Assembly (NCBI RefSeq): GCF_001540865.1
Contig: NC_033641.1
Coordinates: forward strand, 10,427,756-10,491,755
Direction of reading: 5' to 3'
DNA: 64,000 nt
DNA from: Ananas comosus
Lineage: Eukaryota; Streptophyta; Magnoliopsida; Poales; Bromeliaceae
Below the pieces are notes generated by a model that was not told the origin of the DNA, did no database searches, and worked only from the letters and a program-made list of their open reading frames with translations. Shown piece after piece: positions 9,796 to 21,530 of this stretch. Each line of letters opens with the position of its first letter. Within the stretch, counting starts at the first letter, position 1. A program made the position numbers and the translations under genes.

Positions 9796-11975
9796 AATTG
9801 ATTCTTAATCACCGGTTGAACTTTCTTATGCCCATTATCAACCATCATATACAATCTTGATTCTTCAAGATATCAAAGTGTAAAAAATATATTCAAAGTC
9901 AAGATCATAGTTACCAGTATGGATCTCTCTAAAAGATCCTAGTATTAGTCTTTCAGCAGGAAATGTTATTGTCCAAATGCTTTTGAAAGTATTCTACACT
10001 GTCTCCCTCCCTCATTGTGTGTCTAACTATCTGTATACGCTGGCAATCAAATGTATGTGCTCACACTTAACACATGTATGTTTTTATGTGTTTGTTGTCT
10101 AACCACTTTTGAAATTTTCTTGTCACCTCAGGTGCCAAACTTCCATCATCCAATTCTGTGTTTCACCGAGTTTATTACCCTGACCAAAATAGAATTGACG
10201 GAGGTAATCCTTGTTTCTTGCAACACCTATGCTTGAATTTTTCTGGTGATTTCTCTGTTCCCAACATATGCAGCATGGTCACCCATAAAGCTTCTTTCTA
10301 TACTTCAATAACTTTGTTTGAGCAAATGAAAACGTGATGACTGTGTATAGAGAAGTGAATGGGGACAAAATCTCGTGTTATTTCATTGTATTATCCTTTT
10401 TTAATTTTGCCTTAAGAATATAGCAAACATGTGGATTCCTGTGTATGATTGCTTGTATTATGCAGATGTCTTCAATTTTCTTGTTCCTTCATAAATAATT
10501 GTTTGTTTAGTAATTTCTACAAATTCTTTGTATACACAAATCATTGGTAGTTATTTGTTCACGTTTCAATTTTTACTCAAAAAAATTATTATGATGTTGA
10601 TGAAATTTCAATTTCAAGTGGAGTAAACTAAGTCTTTCGTCGAGTAAAATTATTCTTCCCTGATCTTCATTTTTGGCGCACTTTTTCATATCTTGAATAC
10701 AACTAGGTGTGATCAAACAAAATGATAATGCGAAGTTTTGGAGGCTGTCCTAGTCTTGGTTTTTGTTTTCTAATCTAATGTTATCATTATCTTCTGTAAA
10801 CTAATGTGATAGACCAATTGCTCCAAAGGGGTTATGTGAGTAATAATCATAATCTTTTAAGTGAAATTGGTGCAAATCGTATCCCAAGAGTGACATCTGT
10901 TTCTCTTGCATAGTTGCTTTAGTTTTTCTTATAGACTGATTTTCGCTGGTAATGAATGTGCCTAAGAGCCTCTTTGGTTCGTCCATTTACCATTTTGTTA
11001 CTTTATCTTATGCGCATTTAATTTGATTTCAATGTTCTTATTAAATGGGACTAGAAGAACAAGGATGGTAATGTTTCGAAATATCAGATCTCTATAGCCT
11101 CTTGTTCCGAACTAATGACCACAATGCTAACATAAAGTTCATGTGATATTTTGAAATACTTTTTAAGTATTTTCTGATCAAACCCAATCCTTGAATACTG
11201 TTAGATGTGACTCGAAATTGGTAATCAATTTCAGTTCGAGACTTCAACTCGCCGATAGTTTTGCGGTGCGACATTTGAAAATAAATTTATGAAGAAAAAA
11301 TAAATATCTGTGGTGGGTAGCGAAGGGCTCGAACCGATAGATAGGATCGGAATCAAAATTAATTAAGAGATTTCTTTCTTGTTTTTGCCCTAGAGGCGAT
11401 AGATTGTGGTTGGTTGTACTTTGAACATTGTATTCCTTTTTTTATGGTGAAGTTCCTTCCTTCTCCGTCCGTAATTTTTTCCTGCAAAATTTTTTTCACA
11501 TAAATCTGTGTGTTTTTTTATTTTTATTTATGATTTGTTTATTTTATATTCATCATTTTTGTTTTCATATGTGTGCTTGTCATGACAAACACGATGTAAA
11601 CTATGTGTCGACATGGATTGTTTTTTTCTCTATCACGTCTATTCTTCAATGTAGATGAGGTTCACTCTCCAACAACCGTTTAAATTACAATTGTCCTACA
11701 TTGATGCCACAAACAAATATTTTAGTGGGATGATTTGGTGCTTCTATGTAGTTTTCTATTGTTTTAGGTGAGGAAGTTATTAGAGCTTTGAAAAAAAAAA
11801 AAAAAAACTAGGTTGGAGGAAAGTGCCTTTTTAGCTTGTGGATTTCCATCAGAGGAATGAGATGAATCATAATATCCACTCATGAAGTGTTACTGCAAAT
11901 ATTGGACTTTGGGACTGCAAATAGGTATATGAGTAGTTATAGGGGATAATCATAAAAGGAAAGTACAATGTTTTA

Positions 11976-12039
11976 CTTTAGATTGAGGAGATTGATTTGA
12001 TTGACTTCTTTAGATTGAGGAGATTGATTTGATTGACAT
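11976..12039. repeat. 32-bp tandem duplication
   Basis: Two adjacent copies of a unit beginning CTTTAGATTGAGGAGATTGA, with a period of 32 bp and near identity. No coding context. Confidence 0.85.
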
Positions 12040-12646
12040 CAAAGGTCAGGTTTTTTATTTTTGGATAGAAACATCATTATCCTCACCAATCATCAGCATC
12101 AGAATCAAAGGTTTTTGATGCCATATCAAAGAGGTGATTATAAATTTTGTAATTTTTATCTGATTTTGGAAGCTGATATAGCATTACTTAGATATTAATT
12201 CCCATCATCATTACTTTATTCTCCTAATCCAACTTTTTTAAAAAAACTAAAACTATTATAGTAGTAAAAATCATTAAAAAAAGACAATTGTTTATATATT
12301 TCTGAAAAATTTCTGATTTTCTGATTTGTCTCTCTGAGAAGACTAATATTAAAAATATCTTTTTTATATTTCAAGTTATTTTCAATATATCCCTACTAGA
12401 GTTAAACCCTGTTAATAAATTATTAGCAATAGCCGTTATCTCTGTGAAATTACTATTTGCTATTTCAAATATACTCTTCTACTGTCATCAATTTTTCTAA
12501 TTTGTCCTTAAGTCAGAGGCAAAAGAAGTATTCTGATTTTTGGCTTTTTCGAATATGCCTTTCTATCATCACCAACTTTTTTTATTTGCCCTTAAGTTAA
12601 GAGCAAAAAAAGTATATTGATTTTTTTAAAGTCTGGTAGATATTTA

Positions 12647-13470
12647 GGGCGTGTTTGGCTCGAAGTCGAAGTCGAAGTCGGAGTCGGAGTCGGAATCGGA
12701 ATCGAAATCAAAATAAGCTGGAATCGGAATCGGAATGACTCATTACCTAATTCTGTTTGGTTCATTACCTGAATCGGAATCGGAATAAATCATTCCCATT
12801 GTCGGTATTTGGTTCAGATGGATATAAAAGCGTAATTAAATTAATATACTAACATTATCTTTATAATATATTAATTTAAATTCAAATTAAATATTAAATA
12901 TTAAAAATTTACATCAAAATTTTGAAATAATGTCAAAATTTTAAATCTATTTTTTAAAAAAAAAATAAACTTTGAAGTTGAATGGATAATTCAAAATATG
13001 AAACTAAATTTTGATTTATTCAAATTCAAATTTAAAATTATAATTTAAATTTTAATTTGAATTCATAAATTTAATTTAAGTTTGAAATAAAATTTGAATA
13101 AACTTTATATAAATTAAAATTTAATTTAAATTCAAATTCATAAGTTAGATTCGAAATACTTGATTAAATTTTAATTTTTAATTTAAATTAAAATTAAAAT
13201 TTAAAACTATATATTTAATTTTTAAATTTTAACTCATATTTTAATTAAAAAAGTTGAAAAAATAAATTTAATCTAAATAAATATCCATTCCGTTCGGATT
13301 CAACTTCCAATCCGGTCTTCTAAGCCGGATTGAAAAGGTTGATTGAGCGATTCCCATTCCACTTGGAAATCAGAATCGGAATAGAACTCTCACGTACCAA
13401 ACACCGACAAACGGATTCACTCATTCCCATTCCGATTCCATGGTGAAAAAGAAGCAAACTAAATACGCCC
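12647..13470. mobile_element. TTA-flanked MITE, 824 bp, Harbinger-like
   Basis: The left end GGGCGTGTTTGGCT and right end AACTAAATACGCCC form imperfect inverted repeats and are flanked by TTA at 12644-12646 and 13471-13473. Just inside the left end is a hexamer array (GAAGTC / GGAGTC / GGAATC). The right end carries the complementary ATTCCGATTCC pattern. The interior is extremely A/T-rich with no ORF. The 3-bp TTA duplication and G-rich termini fit Tourist/PIF-Harbinger non-autonomous elements. Confidence 0.75.
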
Positions 13471-14231
13471 TTAACTTACGTTAACTCGAAATAACTTAAA
13501 CGGATAATAATTACGAGAGTATTTTTAAATAATAAAAAAATATATGAGAGATATATTAGAAATAAAAAGAAAGTACAAATAAATTAGATATTTCTAAAGT
13601 TTCGGAGGATACATATACATCATTATCCCCCCAAAAGAATAAAGAATAGAGAAAAATAAAATTAAAAAAAAAAAAAAGAGAGACAGGAATAGTGAGATTA
13701 GCGAAGCGATCCTTATCAGAGGGAGAAAAGCACATGGTATTTTCCCCCACCTCTTAATAATGATGTGGCACGTACGAATTTCTTGTGTTAATAATTATTG
13801 GAAGGTTGTTTAGCTTCAGGGGCCACAAGTCACAATTGCCTCGTACAAGCTAGGCCCCTCCTTTCTCCCAATTTACGACGAAGCCCTATGGCTTAGCTAA
13901 AGAGCAATGTCCCATGTATCCTTTTATACTTTAAAAAGATGTATTTTGACCGATCGTCCCTACAGCAAATGGCAAATGACTTGATGATTGGTATCCGAGA
14001 CCTAAGTTCGAATTTTAGTTAATCCACATTTTTAGCTAAATTTATTTCTAAATGATGTATTTTGCAAATTTCACCAATTTAATGAATATAATATTTTACT
14101 AGTTACATCAAATTACTAATGAATGACATCACGCCTATTGAATGGATGCAATATAAAATATGCATCTTTTTTAGGATGTATAAGTAGGTTTTTTTTTCTA
14201 AATTGAATTGTGAGATTAGACATTCTTTGGG

Positions 14232-14487
14232 CAGCGTTTGGTTAGGAGATATGAATAGGAATAGACCCTTATCCCCCTTTTTATATCCAAACGCTAATTT
14301 TTTACTCGAGAATAGTAGTTCTCGGTTATCTCTACCAACACCTTTATTTTCTATATAAAACTATCTAAAATTGTTCTTATTTCCGGAAACAACCCAATTT
14401 TCATCCAAACACTATTTTTCTTATCTCCATACTTGTATCTATCTCTGTAATAGCTAGTTCTTGCTTATACCCGAACCAAACGGTACC
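14232..14487. mobile_element. Possible small MITE
   Basis: The left edge CAGCGTTTGGTTAGGAGATA and the inverted right edge near 14465-14487 (CGAACCAAACGGTACC) are partly complementary. No clear target duplication was found, so the boundaries are approximate. The interior is A/T-rich and non-coding. Confidence 0.35.
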
Positions 14488-14536
14488 TTAGTACACAGGG
14501 CTCGCGGTCATAGAAATACATGGGCGCGTTGCCCCA

Positions 14537-14710
14537 AAGAGAGAGAGAGAGAAAGGGGTCGTAGGAAGAAGGGAAAAAATATTTTTTTCCGTCACTATCT
14601 CCACCAGACTCGTCTTTGCGAGAGAGAGAGAGAGATAGAGAATGAGGGATGATAAGAAGAAGGGAAAGAGTACTTTTTTCCGTCGCTATCTTCACCACAC
14701 TCATCTTCAC
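14537..14710. repeat. Imperfect tandem repeat with GA tracts
   Basis: Two units of roughly 85-90 bp each consist of a (GA)n tract, GAAGAAGGGAAA, TTTTTTCCGTC(A/G)CTATCT and CACCA(G/C)ACTC. The pattern suggests replication slippage around the GA tract. Not coding. Confidence 0.65.
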
Positions 14711-15070
14711 TGAAAGATTCTTCATAATATTTTAGTTGGAGAGAGAGAGGAAGAAGCAAAAGAGAGTAAAAAAATAAATGAAGAAAATTTGTTTTTCAGC
14801 TTTCGTGAATAGAAGGAAAGAGAGAGCCTTACGTCTCCAAAACGTGGAGAAAATGATCCACAATTTTTTTTTTCATCTTAAATTTTATTCCACTGTAATT
14901 TATAAGTTTCTTTTGTGCCCATTCAAATAACCATATTTTAGATCTCATTCCAATAGACAGTAAATATTATTATTTGTGGTCTCCATTGCTGATTGAAATA
15001 TTAATCAATTAAGTAATTAATTTGTGAGGATAACATAACATGCCAACAAGCTAAATTTTTTTCTTTTTAG

Positions 15071-15633
15071 ACAACTGAAGCAGCTGCTGGAACCCTCTAC
15101 TATAACTGTAGCAATACTTTAGAAAGTAAGTAGACTTGTAATTTATCTTTTTTCTAAAAAAAAAAGACCTGATAAGCTCTTTTGATTTGAAAATAAATTT
15201 TGTTTGTTTTTTTTTTAAAAAAAGGATTTGAAAGCTTTTGGAGGGAAAGAAAGATCCAAGGAGATTGAGCTCCCCAATGCGGTGACAGTGTGGGGTGCTG
15301 TCACTCTTTCTTCAATGCAGGTAAGTGTACTACATTGCTGCATGTTTGATGAGAGAGAGAGAGAGAGAGTATTGTGTGTGTGTGTGTGTGTGTGTGTGGT
15401 TTTCACAGATTTTGATTCCATCTACATGGAAAGGATCGCCAAGTTGTTTAATGATCCAATCAATAAGTGTTGCCTCCAAGTTCATTTATGGTGGCAACTT
15501 TTACTCGTGGTCTCTTCTATCTCCTAATTGGCTCTGGATTTTGGTGCCCTCCAAAACTCAATTGTGGTGTGCTGTTTTTTCTTTTTTCTTTTTTTTTCCA
15601 ACCATATATATATATATATATAATATTATATAA
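15071..15633 (+). pseudogene. Unrecognised exon-like cluster
   Basis: Three segments join in one frame through consensus splice signals: 15071-15125 (after TTTTTAG, donor GTAAGTAG), 15235-15320 (after GAAAG, donor GTAAGTG) and 15409-15633 (after TTTTCACAG, stop at 15631). The reading begins TTEAAAGTLYYNCSNTLE, continues FGGKERSKEIELPNAVTVWG and then ILIPSTWKGSPSCLMIQS. I do not recognise the protein. The last segment runs into an AT microsatellite before its stop, and no start or promoter is evident, so it looks like a captured or decayed fragment. Frame continuity through three segments could be coincidence. Confidence 0.27.
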
Positions 15634-15844
15634 TTGAGCTAGAATATTTTACAGAGTATACCTCTATGATGCTATTAGGTTTTAGCCATTGGATCTACTC
15701 CTTGATTATTAATAGTCCTTGGATCAAACACTATTCCACCTACCACCACGTACCACTATTATCTCAACCTCACATTTCTCCATCCAATGACTAAAAACTC
15801 AAAAGCACCACTCATATAATACTTTTACAAGTATTCTAGCTCAA
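15634..15844. mobile_element. Palindromic MITE A beside (TA)n
   Basis: The ends TTGAGCTAGAATA and its inverse are a 13-bp match, continuing more loosely to GTGCTTTTGAGTTTTTAG. There is (TA)n on the left and CT plus (TA)n on the right. Interior strings such as CCATTGGATC resemble MITEs C and E, so it belongs to the same broad group. No ORF. Confidence 0.65.
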
Positions 15845-15884
15845 CTCTCTCTCTCTCCTCCTCTCCTCTCTCTCTCTCTCTCTC

Positions 15885-15924
<40 letters not shown>

Positions 15925-15926
<2 letters not shown>

Positions 15927-16179
15927 GTCCGGCTACTATACTATCGATAGTACCAAGTCTTTGGTACTATTGAGTTTTCTAACTTTAGATCTAGCCTTCA
16001 ACCATTTCATCTGTTAAATTATACTATTAAACCAACCACTCCACCAACCCTAGGGGACCACTATTAATTTAACCGGGGACCACTATCATCCTAACCGCAT
16101 ATCTTTTTATCCAACGGCCGAAAATCAATAGTACCAAAGGCCTGGTAAGGCCTGGTACTATTAATAGTATAGTAGCATA

Positions 16180-16183
<4 letters not shown>
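15925..16183. mobile_element. Palindromic MITE B beside (TA)n
   Basis: The left end has CTACTATACTATCGATAGTA then CTTTGGTACTATTGAG. The right end carries the inverse (GGTACTATTAATAGTATAGTAG). Long (TA)n tracts lie on both sides. The copy at 46131-46380 is the same family in the opposite orientation. Non-coding. Confidence 0.75.
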
Positions 16184-16218
<35 letters not shown>

Positions 16219-16441
16219 ATAGAGTCGGTTATGATGCTTGTAAAAGTATCAAGCACTTGGTGCTTGTAAATTCTTTACCATTAGATCTATACTTTGATCA
16301 TTTTCACCCGTTAGATTATATTATTCAACCAACCACCCACTCAACCCTAGGTGCCCACATCATCCTACCGCACATTTCTTAATCTAAGGGCCGAAAACTT
16401 ACAAGCACCAATGATTTGGTATTTTAGAAGTATAGGACTCA

Positions 16442-16446
<5 letters not shown>
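16219..16446. mobile_element. Palindromic MITE C beside (TA)n
   Basis: The left end carries CACTTGGTGCTTGTAAATTC and the right end the inverse of TTGGTGCTTGTAAGTTTTCG. (TA)n tracts lie on both sides. The interior contains GTTAGATTATATTATTCAACC and CTCAACCCTAGG, also found at 38209-38443 in the inverse orientation. Non-coding. Confidence 0.75.
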
Positions 16447-16479
<33 letters not shown>

Positions 16480-16481
<2 letters not shown>

Positions 16482-17100
16482 AAAAATATAAGGTGAGTTT
16501 TTTAATTTTTAAATTTTTGGATTTAGGAGTTTGATTCTGCGAGTCTGAAGTCCTAATTTCTGAACTTAAACTTAAGTTCAAGACGAGAAAACTTACTTAT
16601 TTTTTAATATTGGTAGTTATGGAGTGCAGCCATTAATAGTTCTGCTAATTTTTTTTTTAGTTGTTCAAATTATTATGTCAGACAAGCCGCAGTTGCCTAA
16701 AACGCTTGTATACGTACGAAGTGTTATTTAAGTATGGTGCCCAGAGAATCTCACTCGAGAAAAACTAATGATAAAAAAATAAATAAATATAAAAGCAAAA
16801 AAAAAAAAGAAAAAGAAGATTTGTGTGCAGGGGAAAAGAAAAAAAAAAATAAAGTTGGGCCTAAGAAACAGAAGAGGCCCAGTGAGTGAGTGGCACATGC
16901 GTAAATAGTTGGAACCTCGGCCCCTTTTAACCCACCAACCTTATACAGCTGGAGACAGGGGGGGGACCCCACGTGGGGGCCCACATTGACGTGGGGCCCA
17001 ACAAAATAATTAAGATGGTGATATTTTTGTGAGCGTGAGTGTTTTGTGGGCCTCTCGCCACGTCATCCTCTCCCTTCACCGCCACCTCTCCTTTTTTTAA

Positions 17101-17131
<31 letters not shown>

Positions 17132-17320
17132 GAAACTTTGGCCCTTTACCCTCTTTTTTTTTTTCTTTTTTCTTTTTTCTTTTTTATTATATTTATTTAT
17201 TTATTATTTATTATGAATAAAATATTTATCAGCTCGCTGAGCGAAGTGCAGTGTCTCCGTGCCGCTTTTCCCCTCTCCGACCTCCTCCTCCCTCCTCTCT
17301 CCTCTCCCTCCTCTCCCCCA
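16480..17320. other. Intergenic DNA upstream of the kinase gene
   Basis: A/T-rich sequence with purine runs (16795-16855), a (TA)n tract at 17101-17123, a T-rich tract at 17154-17185 and a pyrimidine-rich zone at 17270-17320 that probably belongs to the kinase promoter or leader. Motifs GGGCCC and CACGTGGG near 16970-16985 could be regulatory. No gene is seen. Confidence 0.5.
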
Positions 17321-17340
17321 AAACCCTAACCCTAACCCTA
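17321..17340 (+). promoter_or_regulatory. Telo-box array of the kinase gene
   Basis: AAACCCTAACCCTAACCCTA, in a CT-rich leader. A likely leader intron follows (donor near 17430, TTCGTG|GTAATG; acceptor somewhere at 18440-18465) before the start codon at 18489. Intron limits are inferred from consensus. Confidence 0.5.
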
Positions 17341-18488
17341 AGCGACCCCACCGCCGAGCTCCGCCATTGCCGATCCACGACCCATCGCCATCGCCCGCAA
17401 GCGGAGCTCTCGAATCGCTTCTACTTTCGTGGTAATGCCTCTTTTTCGCGTATTTTCTCTATGGATCTCGATGAGGTTTTGCTTCCTAGTTGTTGAAGGG
17501 GGGCCTCGGGCTTTTTTCTGCTGTAGCTTTCTCATTTTCCTCGCATTGTTGTGTTGGATAAGAGGCGAAAAGGTGATCTAGTATCTTGTTTGGTTCTCGA
17601 TTTGTTCTTCGTTACTTTAAGAATTACTTTTATTTCGTGTAAGTTTTATGAAACGGATTCTAAATGCAGCATCGGTATCCAGTTCATGGTTAGGGGGGAA
17701 AGGAATTTGGTTTCTCGCACATAAATCTTATAGAACATACAGTGCGGATTTATTCTGTAGTGTACAGATTCACGAAATTTGAGGGTTATGTTACGTCTTC
17801 AATTTTGATGATTCCTTTACAGGAACTGGTTTCTAATTAGATCTATGATAACCGTACTATCATCTGAATCCACATTGGGACTTTAGCTGGTTGTTCTTGA
17901 AGTTAGTTTGTAAGAGGTAGTTTGGGTTGGTTAATTCTATGTGAAATAATTTGAGTCATCAAAGATCATAGAAGTGCTTTGTCTTGTAAGTTAAGATTTT
18001 TATGGAATGAAGGGATCGGATTTTGGGGAAGATGGGAATTATTTACTAGCAGTTTTGAATTATGCACTAGTTGGTCATTTCGGCATTTCGTTTCTCATTT
18101 TGTATGACCCTATACAGCCCAGTAGAGAACTTTCTAATTTTCTTATTACATGTCGTTATCTAGTATGGCTTATATTAAGATTTCCTGAGCCTTTCAGTTT
18201 CTGATGCTATCATGATGGCTAGAACTTGATTATGTGAATGCTTCTGTCTCTAATCATGAATTGGGTCATTTTCTAGGATAATGGTGCATAGAATCTGGAT
18301 AAGTTGCTATCTACTTCTCTCAAATCCAAGATTCATTATTCTTAGATAATGAAGCCACGCATATGTCGAGTGTACTGTTTTTGAAATTACTTCACATGCC
18401 TTCCATGGAGACAGTATGGTCAGGGGTTTTGTAGAAATTTTGCTGTCAGAGTAATTAGTTTAGGTGGCTGTTTGCTTCATTGCCAAAT

Positions 18489-21400
18489 ATGGGATCTTCT
18501 GGCTGTACTTCTGAAATCGTTGAAGTAAAAGAAGAAATGAATGAACTTCGTTCTACTGGATCTGTTCCACTGCGTGTGAAGGTGAAGAGAGAGGACAAGA
18601 ATGGTAAATCTCATGATTATCCTTTAGAAGATGACCTTGATCAGCTTCTCAAAGCAATTGATGTAAGAACATCGTCCAGGGTCTTTCCATCTCAGGCGGG
18701 TTCTGACTTGCTGCATAAGAATTCCTATAAAAGGTTTGTTAAAGTCGGGACATCTCAAGCATCAGGAATTGGGATATCTGACTCTGTTACCCTTAAACAG
18801 GCACTAAGAAGGCTATGCATTTCTCAGGCTTCTGAGATGGCTGCTATGAAGAGATTGTCAAAGCCAATTGGACTATCTGGAGTTTCAGAAGCTGGATTGA
18901 TTAAAAAGCTCTATGCAACTGTAGTGGTCCAATCCAGTGACACGCTAGATGAGGAAAAAGGTAATTTGTTAGAAATATCCATCATGCCTGAAAAAGCTAC
19001 AGATGATTCAACTAGTCAGAATGCTTCAATGCGCGATCAATCTTCTACCACCGATAGGGGCACAAAAATCAGGATCCAAGATGTGATTAGACAGGACCCA
19101 GCAGAACTTAGTGAGAGCCCAAAAGCTGCTTTAGAAACAGATAAAAAGGGAAAAGCAGTTTCAAAAGCTTCTGTTGTTAGCTCTCAGGGAGGTGCTTGCC
19201 CAGTCAAGTCTATAGCAAGTCCACGCCTGGTCAAGCCAGCATTTCGGAACAAGCCCTGCATCAAAAAGAAAGTGAAACCAGAACCATCTTCAGTATCTAG
19301 CTCAAGCATACATGTTGAAACCAACAAATTTGATTCTCTTTCTAATAAATGTAGACTTGGCCATCAGAAAGAACCCATCCCCCCATCATCAAGCAGTGAG
19401 AAGTCTGTTGGTTCTACACTAATAGAAAGTACAAATTTTGTCACAAATGTGAGTGAATGCTCGAGAATAAGGGAAAAAGGGGAATGTTCCCAAAGTTCTA
19501 AAAGCAGCATTGGTGATTATAGCAGCAGCACAAGCTTCAGTGACGACAGCCACTGTGGTTTTAGTGGTAACAGTAATAAGCCTCACATGTCAAAGGATGT
19601 GAGATGGGTAGCTATTCGGCGAGTTGTAATGCGACAAGGAAGCTTAGGGTTGGATAATTTTGATCTTATTAAAAGGTTAGGTTCTGGAGACATTGGGACT
19701 GTGTATTTGGCTGAGTTGATTGGTTCAGACTGCTTATTTGCGCTGAAAATCATGGATATTGAGTTCCTAATTAGCAGGAAAAAGATGATGAGGGCGCAAA
19801 CTGAGAGAGATATATTGCAGATGCTTGATCATCCATTTCTTCCGGCACTTTATGCCTATTTTACAACGGACAATCTCTCATGCTTAGTTATGGAGTACTG
19901 TCCAAAGGGTGACCTCCATGTCCTTCGACAGAAACAACCTATGCGAAGTTTCACTGAACCGGCTGCTAGGTATGTACTATCATGATTAAATAATCCTTGC
20001 TGCACTATCGTGATTAAATAATCTTTGCTGCATGTGCTATCCTTGAGTTCAGAGTGGTGCCTTTATTTTTTCCTGTGTCTTTTCACTTTGTTTCGGAACA
20101 TTTACCTTCTTTTTTTTGTGTGTGTGCGTGTGTTTATGCATGTATGCGTGCGTGTGTGTGTGTGTCTGTGTGTTTTGAAAGAACCTCCTGATGGTAACTA
20201 AGACATTTGGATCCATAGTAGTCCTGCTAGAGTTTCATACTGCAGCATCTGGATGTAGCAAAATATAAGAAGGAACACACAAGAAGAAAACATTAAAAAT
20301 GAACCGGAATCCAGATGCAGTTGAACAGACCCACCTGACGAGTCAATATGTTTTCCAATAGCTACCTGGTGAACTGTCTAAATGATTTTTCTACTAAGTA
20401 TTTATACTTATTATTATACAGTTGTCTGGACATTCATCCACAGATTTAACATTGCATTATCTCCGCTAATGCCCTGTCGTCAGTCTTTGAAAAATTTTGC
20501 ATCTCCATGTGGGTAACGAAGATCTGGTTTGGACTAAAATATAATCTGACTTTTACTGGATTTCTAGGAACTATACCGAAGTTTTAATTTCAGGTTCTCC
20601 TTACTATTGTGCTCATTATGTTGCCTTGTAAAATTACTTGGAACTCACCTCAAGTCGCTCTTTTACAGGTTCTATGTTGCGGAAGTTCTCCTAGCTTTGG
20701 AGTATTTACACATGTTAGGGGTGATATACCGTGACCTAAAGCCAGAAAATGTGCTTGTTCGCGAAGACGGTCACATAATGCTTTCGGACTTCGATCTCTC
20801 TCTCCGGTGCTCTGTGAGTCCCACACTTCTGAGATCCTCATCTCTAGTCAGAGAAGAGGACCTTTCCAGAAAACTCTCGGGACCCTGTGCGGACAAAAGC
20901 TGTATAGATCCTCTGTGCATCCAACCCTCTTGGCCCCAAGTCTCTTGCTTCACTCCTCGTCTAGCGTCTTCGTCCACTCCATCCAAAAGCCGTAAACCAA
21001 AACTAGGTCTAAGCAACCGTGCAAGCTCTTTCCCACAGCTTGTTGTGGAACCCACCGACGCACGGTCTAATTCCTTTGTCGGGACCCATGAGTATTTAGC
21101 CCCCGAGATTATACGAGGTGATGGCCATGGAAGTGCTGTAGACTGGTGGACTTTCGGGATATTCCTTTACGAGTTACTATACGGAAAGACGCCTTTTAAG
21201 GGACGGGATAACGAGGAAACACTGTCCAATGCAGTTTCACAGAGTTTGAGATTTCCTGAAAACTCAAATGTTAGTTTTCATGCGAGAGATTTGATTAGAG
21301 GATTGCTGGTGAAGGAGCCAGAGAATAGGCTAGGAACAGTAAAAGGGGCGGCCGAGATTAAGCAGCATCCATTTTTTGAGGGTTTGAATTGGGCGTTGAT

Positions 21401-21530
21401 ACGGTGTGCCGCACCGCCCGAGACACCGAGAAGCTACGATGTGGGGACTCCTGTAATGATGCGTAAGAAGAAGCAAGGTAAGTGTTTGGCCTTTGGGAGT
21501 AATGAGGATGTGGAGTTTGAGCTTTTCTAG
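18489..21530 (+). CDS. AGC-VIII Ser/Thr protein kinase, KIPK-like
   Basis: Exons 18489-19969 and 20669-21530 (donor AG|GTATGT, acceptor TTTTACAG) encode 780 residues. The start is the ATG giving [16 protein letters not shown], a form typical of this family. An upstream in-frame TTG is ignored. A Ser/Lys-rich N-terminal extension of about 390 residues precedes the kinase domain: glycine loop [12 protein letters not shown] from about 398, Lys420, catalytic Asp516 in YRDLKPEN, and DFD at 534 in place of DFG. DFD and the insert of about 95 residues before GTHEYLAPE (about 632) mark plant AGC-VIII kinases. The protein ends EFELF, a PIF-like FxxF motif for PDK1 docking. The long N-terminus favours the KCBP-interacting kinase (KIPK) group over D6PK; the member is unresolved. 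Confidence 0.88.

Larger units (their letters stand above)
7424..12643. other. XXT 3' region and long intergenic stretch
   Basis: The 3'-UTR of the xylosyltransferase probably ends near 7700. The remainder is A/T-rich with only short, low-complexity ORFs and no protein I recognise. It holds a CT microsatellite (9754-9792), a 32-bp tandem duplication (11976-12039), an A-run near 11792 and a pair of diverged direct repeats at about 12478-12543 and 12559-12625 (CATCAnnTTTTT...TTGCCCTTAAGT...GCAAAA). Confidence 0.6.

Noticed and set aside
11315..11345. tRNA-like GGTTCGAGCCC on the minus strand
   Set aside because: Only the TpsiC-loop motif is present. The flanks do not pair as a T stem and no D or anticodon arm could be found.
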